From assembly GCA_021775805.1 (NCBI GenBank), contig JAJFHD010000130.1:1-64000 (forward strand): 64,000 nucleotides of DNA, given 5' to 3'. Shown piece by piece: positions 8,647 to 17,550 of this stretch. Positions within the stretch are counted from its first letter, which is position 1, and each line of letters opens with the position of its first letter. Origin of the DNA: Alphaproteobacteria bacterium. GTDB lineage: Bacteria > Pseudomonadota > Alphaproteobacteria > Rhizobiales > JAJFHC01. The notes under the pieces were generated by a model that worked only from the letters and a program-made list of their open reading frames with translations, made no database searches and had not been told where the DNA came from. The translations under genes were made by a program, and so were the position numbers.

Positions 8647-10416
8647 ATGGACACCCCCATGAGAACATCAGACGGCACCAGCGACAGCATTTCGTTCGCC
8701 ATCGTCGGCAGCGGCGGTGCGGGAGCGTTGACCGCAGGCGCGATCCTGCTTGAAGCGGCCGGAAAGGCCGGTTGGTACGGCATCATGAATCGCTCGGTTG
8801 GACCACAGATCCGTGGTGGCGAGGCAGCCGCTCTTGTCCGCCTGTCAACCCGCCCGGTCGACTGCATGATGGAGAGTTTCAACTTCCTTATCGCCATTGA
8901 CTGGCGCAATGCCGACCGCTTTGCAGCCGAAATGCCTCTGGCCCCCGATGGCCTCGCGATTGGTGACCCCGCCGGCGGCGACGTGCCCGCGCTGGTCGTC
9001 GACAGCGGCGCTACGGTTGCTCAGACGGCCATGAAAGAGCTTGCAGGCAGCATTGCCGGTGGCCGCGGGAACATGATTGCCGCCGGCATTGCTGCCGGCC
9101 TTGCGGGACTGCCAGTCGATGACGTGATGTCTGTCGTCGCCGCCAAATTGAAGAACAAGGGCGATGACGCCGTCGAAGCCGGACGCGCCTGTGTTTCGGT
9201 CGGCATGAGGGAAGCGCAAGAACTGGGCAGGTCATATCCTCTCGAACAACCAAAAACCGCCGACACCGGGCGCTGGCTGATAACCGGCAACGAGGCAGTC
9301 GGACTGGGTGCCGTGCGTGGTGGAATCCGGTTTGCCGCCGCCTATCCGATCACGCCGGCAACCGAAGTGCTGGAATGGCTCGCCCCCGCCTTGAACAAGG
9401 TCGGCGGCGCCCTGTTGCAGGCCGAGGACGAACTGGCCTCCATAAACATGGCGATCGGGGCATCCTTCGGCGGCCGCGCTTCGATCACCGCGACGTCCGG
9501 CCCGGGCCTGGCGCTCATGGTCGAATCGATCGGACTGGCTGTGGCATCGGAAGTCCCGGTTGTCATTGTCGATGTCATGCGTGGCGGCCCCTCCACCGGC
9601 ATCCCCACCAAATCGGAACAGTCAGACCTCAATATTGCTGTTTATGGCTGCCACGGCGATGCGCCGCATATTGTTGTGGCGCCTCTGAGCGTCGCCGACT
9701 GCGTGTTCTCTGCCCAATGGACCGTGTACCTGGCCGAAGCCATGCAGACCCCGGCGATCCTGTTGTCCGACCAGTCCATCGGTCAGGCCCGCGCGCTGAT
9801 CGACCGGCCTGCCGACATCGCGTTTGTCGCCAAACGAGAGGTGCTGGAGGCGGCACAGGGCCAGACGTACAACCGCTATGCCCTGACCGAAAGCGGTGTA
9901 TCACAGATGGCGATTCCCGGTACAGCAGGCGGCCAGTATACGGCGGACGGGCTCACCCACACCGTCAAGGGCATCCCCTCCTCCAAGGGTTCCGATCACC
10001 AGAACCAGCTCGACAAGCGCCGCGACAAGATCGAAAAATTCGACTACGGCAATCACTGGGCCGAGATGGAGTCCGGCGGTGGTTCCGACGGAAACGAACA
10101 GTTCACCATCCTCACCTGGGGATCGCTTGCCGGACCCGCCCGCGAGGCGGTGCAGACCCTCGCCGAAGAGGGTATCACCGTAAAACTGGTGGCAATGCGC
10201 CTCATCTCACCGTTTCTCAAAGACAAGCTCCTGGCAGCGCTCGAAGGGTCTCAACGTATCCTCGTGGTCGAGCAGACCCACTCCGGTCAATTCCACGAGT
10301 ATCTGCGCGCAAAATGCGACCTGCCGGGCGACGTCCGGCATTTTCACCGTCCAGGCCCCAGGGCCATCGGTCCGGCAGAAATCTGTTCCCAGATCCAAGA
10401 TTGGAAAGCCTCATGA
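8647..10416 (+). CDS. korA: 2-oxoacid:ferredoxin oxidoreductase, fused gamma-alpha subunit (KorA-like)
   Basis: This 589-residue protein fuses the gamma domain (residues 1 to about 210, VGSGGAGALTAGAILLEAA and MNRSVGPQIRGGEAAA) to the alpha/pyrimidine-binding domain (about 220 onward, TGNEAVGLGAVRGGIRFAAA, YPITPATEVLEWLAP). With KorB it oxidatively decarboxylates a 2-oxoacid and reduces ferredoxin. In Thauera the same two-gene enzyme is 2-oxoglutarate:ferredoxin oxidoreductase, which feeds benzoyl-CoA reductase. Position opposite the bcr operon supports that role. Phenylglyoxylate is an alternative substrate because phenylacetyl-CoA oxidation genes are close by. An internal ATG at 8659 is another possible start. 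Confidence 0.85.
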   Translation: MDTPMRTSDGTSDSISFAIVGSGGAGALTAGAILLEAAGKAGWYGIMNRSVGPQIRGGEAAALVRLSTRPVDCMMESFNFLIAIDWRNADRFAAEMPLAPDGLAIGDPAGGDVPALVVDSGATVAQTAMKELAGSIAGGRGNMIAAGIAAGLAGLPVDDVMSVVAAKLKNKGDDAVEAGRACVSVGMREAQELGRSYPLEQPKTADTGRWLITGNEAVGLGAVRGGIRFAAAYPITPATEVLEWLAPALNKVGGALLQAEDELASINMAIGASFGGRASITATSGPGLALMVESIGLAVASEVPVVIVDVMRGGPSTGIPTKSEQSDLNIAVYGCHGDAPHIVVAPLSVADCVFSAQWTVYLAEAMQTPAILLSDQSIGQARALIDRPADIAFVAKREVLEAAQGQTYNRYALTESGVSQMAIPGTAGGQYTADGLTHTVKGIPSSKGSDHQNQLDKRRDKIEKFDYGNHWAEMESGGGSDGNEQFTILTWGSLAGPAREAVQTLAEEGITVKLVAMRLISPFLKDKLLAALEGSQRILVVEQTHSGQFHEYLRAKCDLPGDVRHFHRPGPRAIGPAEICSQIQDWKAS

Positions 10417-11246
10417 ACGTCCAGCAGAAGCCTCCCTTCAAGGCCGGCGACTACAAATCGGACCTCACACCCGTCTGGTGTCCCGGGTGTGGCGACTTCC
10501 ATGTCCTGTTGTCGGTGACCAAGGCCCTGGCCGAGCTCGGAACCCCACCGGAGGATATCGCGGTTATCTCAGGCATCGGCTGTTCGTCGCGCATTCCCGC
10601 TTATACAAACTGTTACGGGTTTCATGGCGTCCACGGCCGGTCTCTGGCGCTCGGCGCCGGCCTCAAGGTCGCCCGCCCGGACCTGACCGTCATGGTCATG
10701 AGCGGTGACGGCGATGGATTTTCCATCGGCGGCAACCATTTTCTTCATGCCTGCCGGCGCAACGTCGACATGACCTACATCGTCATGGACAACCGGGTGT
10801 ACGGCATGACCAAGGGCCAGCCGTCTCCGACCACCGAACCGGACTGGGACAGCGCGCTGTCGCCGGGTGGTACCGGCCTCAGCCCGTTCCACCCCCTGGT
10901 CATTGCTCTGGCATCGGGGGCAAATTTCGTTGCCCGCGAGTTTTCCGGCGACATCAAGGGCACGACCCGCACCATTATCGAAGCCGTCCGTCATCCGGGC
11001 TTTTCTTTCGTCGAGATTCTCAGCCCCTGCGTCACCTTCCGGCCGGACGAACGTGCCTGGAAGACACAGACCCATCCCGCCGCCGTCGATGCCACCGACG
11101 ACCCTGCGCGTGCGGCGCGGCGCATCATGACCGACGACGGGTTCAACGTCGGCGTCCTCTACCGCGGCAAGCGCAAGGCTTACGAAACCCACGTGGAAGA
11201 CAGTGTCGCAGACCTGACCATTCTTGAAGAGGAGTTTGCGGTATGA
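10413..11246 (+). CDS. korB: 2-oxoacid:ferredoxin oxidoreductase, beta subunit (KorB-like, TPP-binding)
   Basis: This 277-residue TPP-binding subunit starts at an ATG overlapping the korA stop (ATGA). VWCPGCGDFHVLLSV carries the first cluster cysteines, GIGCSSRIP another, and a PCVTF cysteine comes late. The TPP/Mg motif GDGDGFSIGGNHFLHA is followed by MDNRVYGMTKGQPSPT. The open frame extends far upstream inside korA, but homology and the overlap fix the start at 10413. It forms the catalytic KorAB enzyme, which generates low-potential reduced ferredoxin in the cytoplasm. Confidence 0.9.
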   Translation: MNVQQKPPFKAGDYKSDLTPVWCPGCGDFHVLLSVTKALAELGTPPEDIAVISGIGCSSRIPAYTNCYGFHGVHGRSLALGAGLKVARPDLTVMVMSGDGDGFSIGGNHFLHACRRNVDMTYIVMDNRVYGMTKGQPSPTTEPDWDSALSPGGTGLSPFHPLVIALASGANFVAREFSGDIKGTTRTIIEAVRHPGFSFVEILSPCVTFRPDERAWKTQTHPAAVDATDDPARAARRIMTDDGFNVGVLYRGKRKAYETHVEDSVADLTILEEEFAV

Positions 11247-11773
11247 CCGGCACAGACACCGCACCGCCGATCGCAACAGCCGGCGAACTGCTCAGCCACG
11301 CCTATCAGATGGAGCTTGAAGCCCAGGAACGTTATGACTTTCTGTCGGTGCAGATGACGGTCCACAACAACAGTGAACTGGCGGACCTGTTTCGCGAACT
11401 GTCGCGCATCGAGGGCCTGCATGCCCGGGAAATCCTCGAGCAGATGAAAGGCCGGGAGGTGCCACAGATTGCACCGCTGGACTTCAAGTGGAACGGCGGC
11501 GAAAGTCCCGAGGCGCTCGACTTGGGCGACATGCACTACATGATGACCCCACGCGAGGCGCTGCTGCTGGCCTTGAATGCGGAACAGAATGCTTTTGAAT
11601 TCTTCGACCACCTGTTGAAAGCGACCAGCGATCCGGAGGTCAAGACCTTCGCTGCCGAGTTCGCCGAGGAAGAGAAGGAGCATGTGGAGCTTGTTCTCAA
11701 GGAACTGAAAAAATACCCCGAAGCCGACGAACCACTGCGTGACGACATGGACCCGCCGGTCGCTCAGGAGTGA
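11243..11773 (+). CDS. Ferritin-like/rubrerythrin-type diiron protein
   Basis: A 176-residue four-helix-bundle protein with two diiron half-sites: a glutamate in LEAQERYDFLS and E-x2-H in RIEGLHAREI form the first, and EQNAFEFFD with EEEKEHVELV the second. No rubredoxin domain is present, so it is an erythrin or ferritin-like protein rather than full rubrerythrin. The ATG overlaps the korB stop (ATGA), so it is made with the oxygen-sensitive oxidoreductase. Peroxide or oxygen scavenging that protects KorAB or the benzoyl-CoA reductase is a reasonable inference, not shown by the sequence. It ends 30 bases before the convergent ligase gene. Confidence 0.75.
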   Translation: MTGTDTAPPIATAGELLSHAYQMELEAQERYDFLSVQMTVHNNSELADLFRELSRIEGLHAREILEQMKGREVPQIAPLDFKWNGGESPEALDLGDMHYMMTPREALLLALNAEQNAFEFFDHLLKATSDPEVKTFAAEFAEEEKEHVELVLKELKKYPEADEPLRDDMDPPVAQE

Positions 11774-11802
11774 AACTGCAACATCTGCGGCAGTGTTCGG
11801 AG

Positions 11803-13146
11803 TTAAGGTTTCTTCCGCAGATCGACCACCCTCACCGCTTTGCCCTGAGAGCGCGGTAACGTGCCGGGGCGTTTCGCTTCAACCGAACAGGTCACCCCGA
11901 TCATCGACTTGATGTGGTGACGCACCTCGAGCGCTTTGGTGGCGAGATTGTCCTCGGTGACGGCGTCATCGGCAGCGACCTCCACCTCGACCGTCATCGC
12001 GTCCAAAGCCCCGTCGCTATCGAGTCTAATCTGGTAGTGGGGCGCCAGGCCTGCTAGGCCGACTAGGACCGCTTCAACCTGAGAGGGATAAACATTGACG
12101 CCGCGAATGATCAGCATGTCGTCATCGCGTCCGGTCACGCGCAGGATCCGGACGTGCGTACGCCCGCATCCGCATGGCTCGTCCGTTAGCCGGGTGATGT
12201 CGCGGGTGCGGTAACGCACCATCGGCAGGGCTTCCTTGGTCAATGTGGTAATGACCAGTTCACCGGTCTCGCCCATTGCCAGGGGTTCGAGCGTTTCGGG
12301 GTCGATGATTTCGAACAGGAAGTGATCTTCCCAACCGTGGAGCCCGGCGCGCGCGGTATCGCACTCACAGGCCACGCCGGGACCCATGATTTCGGACAGG
12401 CCATAGACATCGACCGAAGTTATGCCGAGTCTGCTGTCAAGTTCGGCCCGCATCTGGTCGCTCCAGGGTTCTGCCCCGAAGACGCCCCGCCGAACCGGCA
12501 ATGCCCTGACGTCAATGCCCTGCGCCTCGGCCACCTCGGCAATGTTCAGCGCATAGGACGGCGTCGAGCACAGGATGTCGGCGGCAAAATCCTGCAATAG
12601 GGCCACCTGGCGCTCGGTGCCGCCGCCCGACATCGGCACGACAATGCATCCCAGACGCTCCGCACCGTAGTGCGCGCCCAGGCCACCGGTAAACAGACCA
12701 TAGCCGTAGGCGTTGTGAACCACATCACCGGGCCGCACACCGGCTGCTGCCATCGACCGTGCCATCAGCCCCGACCAGCGTTCTATGTCTCCGGCCGTGT
12801 ATCCGACGACGGTCGGTTTGCCGGTCGTGCCCGAAGAGGCGTGCAATCGCGACAGGTCGCTACCCGGCGACGCAAACATCCCAAACGGATAGTTGTCCCG
12901 CAAATCGGTTTTCATCGTGAACGGATAGTGTTTGAGATCCTCTGCTGTTTTCAGGCGGTCCGGGGCGACACGGGCTGCGTCGAACTTTTCGCGGTAATGG
13001 GGCACATGTGTGTACGCCCGTGCCAACGTCCATCGCAAACGCTCGGCCTGCAGCGTCGCCAGCCCTGCCCTCGGCAATGTCTCCATCTCCGGTTCGGTCA
13101 TGAACTGCAATGAAGAAACAGGGTGCAGGTGTGCCTGCGTGCTCAT
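11803..13146 (-). CDS. paaK: Phenylacetate-CoA ligase (PaaK/PadJ family)
   Basis: A 447-residue adenylate-forming enzyme of the PaaK type. The AMP-binding P-loop-like motif SRLHASSGTTGKPTVVGYT, the VYGLSEIMGPGVACEC block and RTRDITRL are characteristic, and GRDDDMLIIRGVNVYPSQVE marks the C-terminal lid. It converts phenylacetate, ATP and CoA to phenylacetyl-CoA. The ATG at 13146 has a GGAGGA sequence at proper spacing; the open frame reaches 13308 but would overlap the preceding gene. It is last in the operon of thioesterase, padB and padCD, whose product supplies its downstream step. Other aryl-acetates are possible substrates. Confidence 0.88.
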   Translation of the reverse strand: MSTQAHLHPVSSLQFMTEPEMETLPRAGLATLQAERLRWTLARAYTHVPHYREKFDAARVAPDRLKTAEDLKHYPFTMKTDLRDNYPFGMFASPGSDLSRLHASSGTTGKPTVVGYTAGDIERWSGLMARSMAAAGVRPGDVVHNAYGYGLFTGGLGAHYGAERLGCIVVPMSGGGTERQVALLQDFAADILCSTPSYALNIAEVAEAQGIDVRALPVRRGVFGAEPWSDQMRAELDSRLGITSVDVYGLSEIMGPGVACECDTARAGLHGWEDHFLFEIIDPETLEPLAMGETGELVITTLTKEALPMVRYRTRDITRLTDEPCGCGRTHVRILRVTGRDDDMLIIRGVNVYPSQVEAVLVGLAGLAPHYQIRLDSDGALDAMTVEVEVAADDAVTEDNLATKALEVRHHIKSMIGVTCSVEAKRPGTLPRSQGKAVRVVDLRKKP

Positions 13147-13210
13147 GGCGAGTCCTCCAAGTGTAATGTTCCAGCAGCGCCGAACATTGGCTTTGTGCCT
13201 GCGGCTGGTC

Positions 13211-14797
13211 TCATGACAACATCCATCCGGGTTTGATACCTGGTGCGCTGGCGCCTGCGCCGCGTGACGGCATGCGCTCCACCGCATAGCCCTGATTGAA
13301 GGCGGCACGCGTGATCAGCGTGTATTTGAAGGCCCAGCCGGTGGCCACCACAACCAATGACGCCGCCGCCGTCATGAACGCCAAAACCCATCCTCCGAGC
13401 ATCAGTCCGGTCAGGACAGCACCTGCTGACAACAATTGCGGTCCAAGCGACAGGCCCAACCAACTGCCGTCCAGAACCTTGAACGTCGCTGTTGGGGCTC
13501 CTTGCAGACCCAGCGCCCGGCGATAGGCCCGCCACGCCAGATAGCGCAGCCCGATCACGGCGAGGATAGCCAGAGCGACTCCGTTCAGGATGGAACCTTC
13601 AACGCCCGTTAGTGCGGCATAGATGGCAAACATTCCCAGGCCCTCGGCCAGACCCGTTGCCGCAATGAGCGGGACAACAAGCGGATGCCGCCAGGCCGGA
13701 ATGCCCTTTGCCGCTTGAAGGATACGGGCCTGACAGTAAAGGAATGCCAGCGCGCACAGGGCGCCTGAAAGCAACAGCACTGCAGAACCTGTGAATACTG
13801 CGGCAAACCCCAATCCCATCAACGGCACGGCGGCAATCGCTTCACGGGTCATCCAGGAACGGCGGGCATGAAGATACACGTTGATGAACCGCCACCGGCG
13901 CCCGATTTCCAGCCATACACACAGGAGACCCAGCGCCACCAGTGCCAACGCCCCTAATGCCGGCAGAGTCACGGAAAGTCCGCCAAGCGCTGCACCTGAC
14001 GAGGCAACCACCAAACCACTTCCGGTTCCGCCGAAAATGAAATTCGCAGCGGCACGCCAGTCCCAGCTTTTCTGCTGCACCGGACCGACCGCCGCCATGC
14101 CTGCAGGCTCGGCGACCATCACGGCTGCTTCCTGCGGCCAGTCCTCATTCCTCACCTTGTCCCAGAGATAGTAGAGCCCGGGCCCGGTCGCCAGATCCTC
14201 ATGCATGCGGAAATACCGGTTTTCCTCCAACAGCTTCGACACATTGCTGTCAGGATCGTGGGCATCGCCGAAATGCAGAGCGCTGGCAATGCACGAACCG
14301 ACACAGGCCGGGGTTGCTTCGGGGTCCGCCCCGGGCGTCAGCCCGCTTGCCAGCCCATAGTCAATCCGCTCAACGCAAAAAGTGCACTTTTGAGCGACCC
14401 CGATACGGTCGGGGTCCGAACGGCGGGTTTCATGCTGCATGGCTTTTCTGCCGTATGCAGCCGTTGGTCGGTCGACCCGTGAACGGGCCTGATAGGGGCA
14501 GGCGACGGCACAATAGGCACACCCGATGCACAGGTCGTAATCGATGGTAACGATACCGTCGTCGCGTTTGCCGGTGGCCGTGGTCGGACACACATCCAGG
14601 CACGGTGGATCCTCGCAATGCATGCAGCCCACTGGCACGAAAGCCCGCCGGACGTCCGGATACTCGCCCGCCTCCACATCCAGAACCTTGCGCCACTGGA
14701 TGCCCGGCAACGTGGCATTGGCATGTTTGCACGCCGCCGTACAGGTCTGGCAACCGACACAACGGTTGAGGTCGGCAACGATGGCCCAGCGCGTCAT
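13211..14797 (-). CDS. padCD: Phenylacetyl-CoA:acceptor oxidoreductase, fused iron-sulfur and membrane-anchor subunits (PadC-PadD)
   Basis: A 528-residue fusion. Residues 1 to about 210 are a DmsB/PadC-like electron-transfer domain with four cysteine groups (C13, C16, C19, C23 first; then CMHCEDPPCLDVCP, CIGCAYCAVACP and CTFCVER...CVGSC). From about residue 245 to the end there are roughly eight hydrophobic helices of the DmsC/NrfD type, beginning ANFIFGGTGSGL. In described phenylacetyl-CoA oxidoreductases these two parts are separate subunits. It should pass electrons from PadB to the quinone pool. The ATG overlaps the padB stop by four bases. Confidence 0.82.
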   Translation of the reverse strand: MTRWAIVADLNRCVGCQTCTAACKHANATLPGIQWRKVLDVEAGEYPDVRRAFVPVGCMHCEDPPCLDVCPTTATGKRDDGIVTIDYDLCIGCAYCAVACPYQARSRVDRPTAAYGRKAMQHETRRSDPDRIGVAQKCTFCVERIDYGLASGLTPGADPEATPACVGSCIASALHFGDAHDPDSNVSKLLEENRYFRMHEDLATGPGLYYLWDKVRNEDWPQEAAVMVAEPAGMAAVGPVQQKSWDWRAAANFIFGGTGSGLVVASSGAALGGLSVTLPALGALALVALGLLCVWLEIGRRWRFINVYLHARRSWMTREAIAAVPLMGLGFAAVFTGSAVLLLSGALCALAFLYCQARILQAAKGIPAWRHPLVVPLIAATGLAEGLGMFAIYAALTGVEGSILNGVALAILAVIGLRYLAWRAYRRALGLQGAPTATFKVLDGSWLGLSLGPQLLSAGAVLTGLMLGGWVLAFMTAAASLVVVATGWAFKYTLITRAAFNQGYAVERMPSRGAGASAPGIKPGWMLS

Positions 14798-17529
14798 GCC
14801 CCGTTATCCTTCCGGCGAACCGCCACCTTGACCAGGTCCGCACCCGACCCGGTGGCATCGGTCAGCTCAAGCATCATCGGTGTCAGCGCATTCATGCTCG
14901 GCATCTTGAGATCATTGGCAAACGGCGTCGCCCAATGATCGAACTGCCCGACCATCAGCAGGGTGTCAGGTCTGATCCCCTGGCGCAGAACTACCGCACC
15001 TTGGGTCTTGCCCAACGGCGAAGTAATTTCAATCACGTCGCCTTCGCCTAGTCCGAGACGGGACGCCGCGGACGGGTTCATGATCACACCGCCGTGGCCG
15101 GCAATGTTGCCGGCGACCTCGTGGATCATCTGGATGCCGGCATTGCCGCCCCAGGAATACTGCATCGACCGCGCCGTCAGCAGCCAGAACGGGTAATCGT
15201 CGATATCGACACCGAAGCCTTCGGCCAGCGCTGTCTCCCACAGGCCCGGCAGGTCATGCCAGCTCGGCATCGCTTCATATTCCTTGAGCTGCCGGTCCCA
15301 CCAGCTGATGCCGTTTTCATGGAGGCGCGCCTCCAGTTCCTGGCCGATGCGTAGCAGCCGTTCCTGGTAGGGCAGTTCAAACCGCAATCCCTGGTCCACC
15401 ATTGCCGGATAGAGATACCATTGCTCCTTGGAGAACGGCCGCGTCCGAAACCCGTGTTCGCGGAAGTAATCCAGCCCCTGGCTTTCATTGCCTTCCGTCA
15501 GTTCGGCACTCGCCGCCCGGCAACTCGCGTCCCAGATCTCTTCAACGTCATGTGCCTTGGTTGAATCGAGAGAGAAGTCATACCCCTCTCCAAACAGCCT
15601 GACCCCGGCAGCGCCTCGACTGATCGCCCCGTTATAATCCTCCAGCAGGCCGGTTCGTTGGGCAAGTTCAGTCGCGATCCAGGTAAAGTCACGGGCCTCG
15701 CCCTGGGGTTTGGAGGCTGGATCGCGCAAGGCAAAGCCAGAGTGTTCCCAGAACTGTTCGACATACTTCGAACCGCCTATGCGGATCAGCTGAAGGCCCT
15801 CGAGGTCAGTGCATTCCGGCAGCAATATGTCTGCCATGTGATTTGTCTCGTCACGGGTGTAGGCAAAACACACAGTGAACGGGAATTGCGCCATGGCCTC
15901 ACAAACCGCTGCCGTATCCCAGAATGAGATAGCGGGATTGGTCCGATAGACGAACCACACATCAGGTTGTGTGGGTTTGGGCAGGTTTTCGAAACCTTCC
16001 TTCTGCATCATCCATGCTAGGTGTGTTGGCCCCAGCGCCTGGCTCCAGGGGGAATTGGCCGCCAGCGGCACCAGCGTGCGGTGGGCGTGTCGCGATGGCG
16101 AACTTGACAGCCACTCGCCCTTCTTCGTCGGGTTCATGGGATAATGCATGAAACCGTCGGGCCCGGGCGTGACACTGCTCCAGCGGTTATCCGCCGGGCG
16201 GTTGAGCCTGACCGTGGTACCGAGTGTGCCGCCGGGCACTTCCAGCCCCCCAACCAGGCACGCCAGAAGCGTGCGTGCCCAGCAGCACTCGTATCCACCC
16301 CAACCGTTGTTGACCGTCTTGCCCAGCGATATGGCGACCGGGCGGAACGGCAGTGTCCTGCCGTCGATTTCGATCGTCTCACCCACGTGGGCATGGTCGA
16401 CAAACTGATTGGCGATGGACCGAACAGTATCCGCATCGACGTCGCAGATAGCCGCCGCCCAATCCGGTGTGTAGTCGCGGACATGTGCAACAAGGGCGGC
16501 AAAGGCCGGCCGGCACGGAACTTCATCGTGGTTCCACACCACATCGTCGGGACCAATCTCGCGGCCAGCGACACTGAAATCTCCTTCCAGTGCCGGGTCG
16601 ACATCCGGTGTGTCATAGGGAACGGCTCTATCTGCCTCAAGGTCCCAGACCAAAGGCTTGTCCGTGTCGGAATCCCGCAGGTAGAGCCCGTTGGGGGCGA
16701 GCAGGTAGGGAGACGAGGTGCGCTCCTTCAGGAAAGCGATATCAAGGCTGGAGCGGTCGGTCTCGTGCAGCAGCACATGGACCATGGCGAACAGAAATGC
16801 CGGGTCGGTCTTGGGCCGGATCGGCACCCATTGTGCCGAACACGCACCGGTCACAGAAAGATGCGGTTCGACCTGAATCCGTTTGACGCCGCGCGCGCGC
16901 GCATCCGCATGGCGCTTGACCCCGCACACGCCGCCGGACGCCTCCACATTGGCCCCGAACGAAATGATCAGTTCGGCCAGCGGCGTGTCCGGCGAAACCG
17001 TAAAGGCGCGGTGCCACAGCTCGCCGTAAAGGTGTTCGGAGTGATAGCATTTCACCCCCTGTCCGCTGCCAAAGCTCATATCGACAGCCCCCCAGGCGGC
17101 AAGAAACGCCGGAAATGTTCCCATGTAGGCGGTCGGTGTTCCACCACCACCAAAGCTGGCAGCGACCCGTGGGAATCCTGATTCATCGTTCAGGCCGGCC
17201 TGGCGCGCGGCGTTCAGCTTGTCGGCGATGGTGGCGAGCGCTTCATCCCAGCCAACCGCCACGAAGCCCGGATCCTCGCCGCGGCCCTTGCGCGGGTTGG
17301 TGCGTTTCATCGGTGTCAGGATGCGGTTGGGATTGTAGGTCTTCTGAATCAGGCCAAACGCCTTGACGCAAACTCGCCCGCCGGCCGGATGCACCTTTGC
17401 GGCGGAAGTATCGGGCAGTATCTCGGTCGCCACGCCGTCTTCAATCTTCACCTTAAGCAAATCAGGTCCGGCAACGCACTGATAACAGTAAGATGAGACC
17501 TGAGAGGATAGCTTGTCCGGTTGTTCCAT
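14794..17529 (-). CDS. padB: Phenylacetyl-CoA:acceptor oxidoreductase, molybdopterin catalytic subunit
   Basis: A 911-residue DMSO-reductase-family molybdoenzyme. It would oxidise the alpha carbon of phenylacetyl-CoA in a four-electron reaction to phenylglyoxylate and CoA. The N-terminal cluster motif shows C15, C18 and C54; the position where a third cysteine normally sits (residue 22) is proline. No twin-arginine leader is present, consistent with a cytoplasm-facing enzyme handling CoA esters. It lies 21 bases after the thioesterase gene and is fused in expression to padCD (ATGA). The exact substrate rests on family resemblance and the adjacent phenylacetate-CoA ligase. Confidence 0.83.
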   Translation of the reverse strand: MEQPDKLSSQVSSYCYQCVAGPDLLKVKIEDGVATEILPDTSAAKVHPAGGRVCVKAFGLIQKTYNPNRILTPMKRTNPRKGRGEDPGFVAVGWDEALATIADKLNAARQAGLNDESGFPRVAASFGGGGTPTAYMGTFPAFLAAWGAVDMSFGSGQGVKCYHSEHLYGELWHRAFTVSPDTPLAELIISFGANVEASGGVCGVKRHADARARGVKRIQVEPHLSVTGACSAQWVPIRPKTDPAFLFAMVHVLLHETDRSSLDIAFLKERTSSPYLLAPNGLYLRDSDTDKPLVWDLEADRAVPYDTPDVDPALEGDFSVAGREIGPDDVVWNHDEVPCRPAFAALVAHVRDYTPDWAAAICDVDADTVRSIANQFVDHAHVGETIEIDGRTLPFRPVAISLGKTVNNGWGGYECCWARTLLACLVGGLEVPGGTLGTTVRLNRPADNRWSSVTPGPDGFMHYPMNPTKKGEWLSSSPSRHAHRTLVPLAANSPWSQALGPTHLAWMMQKEGFENLPKPTQPDVWFVYRTNPAISFWDTAAVCEAMAQFPFTVCFAYTRDETNHMADILLPECTDLEGLQLIRIGGSKYVEQFWEHSGFALRDPASKPQGEARDFTWIATELAQRTGLLEDYNGAISRGAAGVRLFGEGYDFSLDSTKAHDVEEIWDASCRAASAELTEGNESQGLDYFREHGFRTRPFSKEQWYLYPAMVDQGLRFELPYQERLLRIGQELEARLHENGISWWDRQLKEYEAMPSWHDLPGLWETALAEGFGVDIDDYPFWLLTARSMQYSWGGNAGIQMIHEVAGNIAGHGGVIMNPSAASRLGLGEGDVIEITSPLGKTQGAVVLRQGIRPDTLLMVGQFDHWATPFANDLKMPSMNALTPMMLELTDATGSGADLVKVAVRRKDNGA

Positions 17530-17550
17530 GGCGACACGCCGCCCTCCTGG

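Noticed and set aside
9375..10412. Long upstream extension of korB in frame
   Set aside because: Low-complexity Arg-rich translation overlapping korA; KorB homology starts at 10413.
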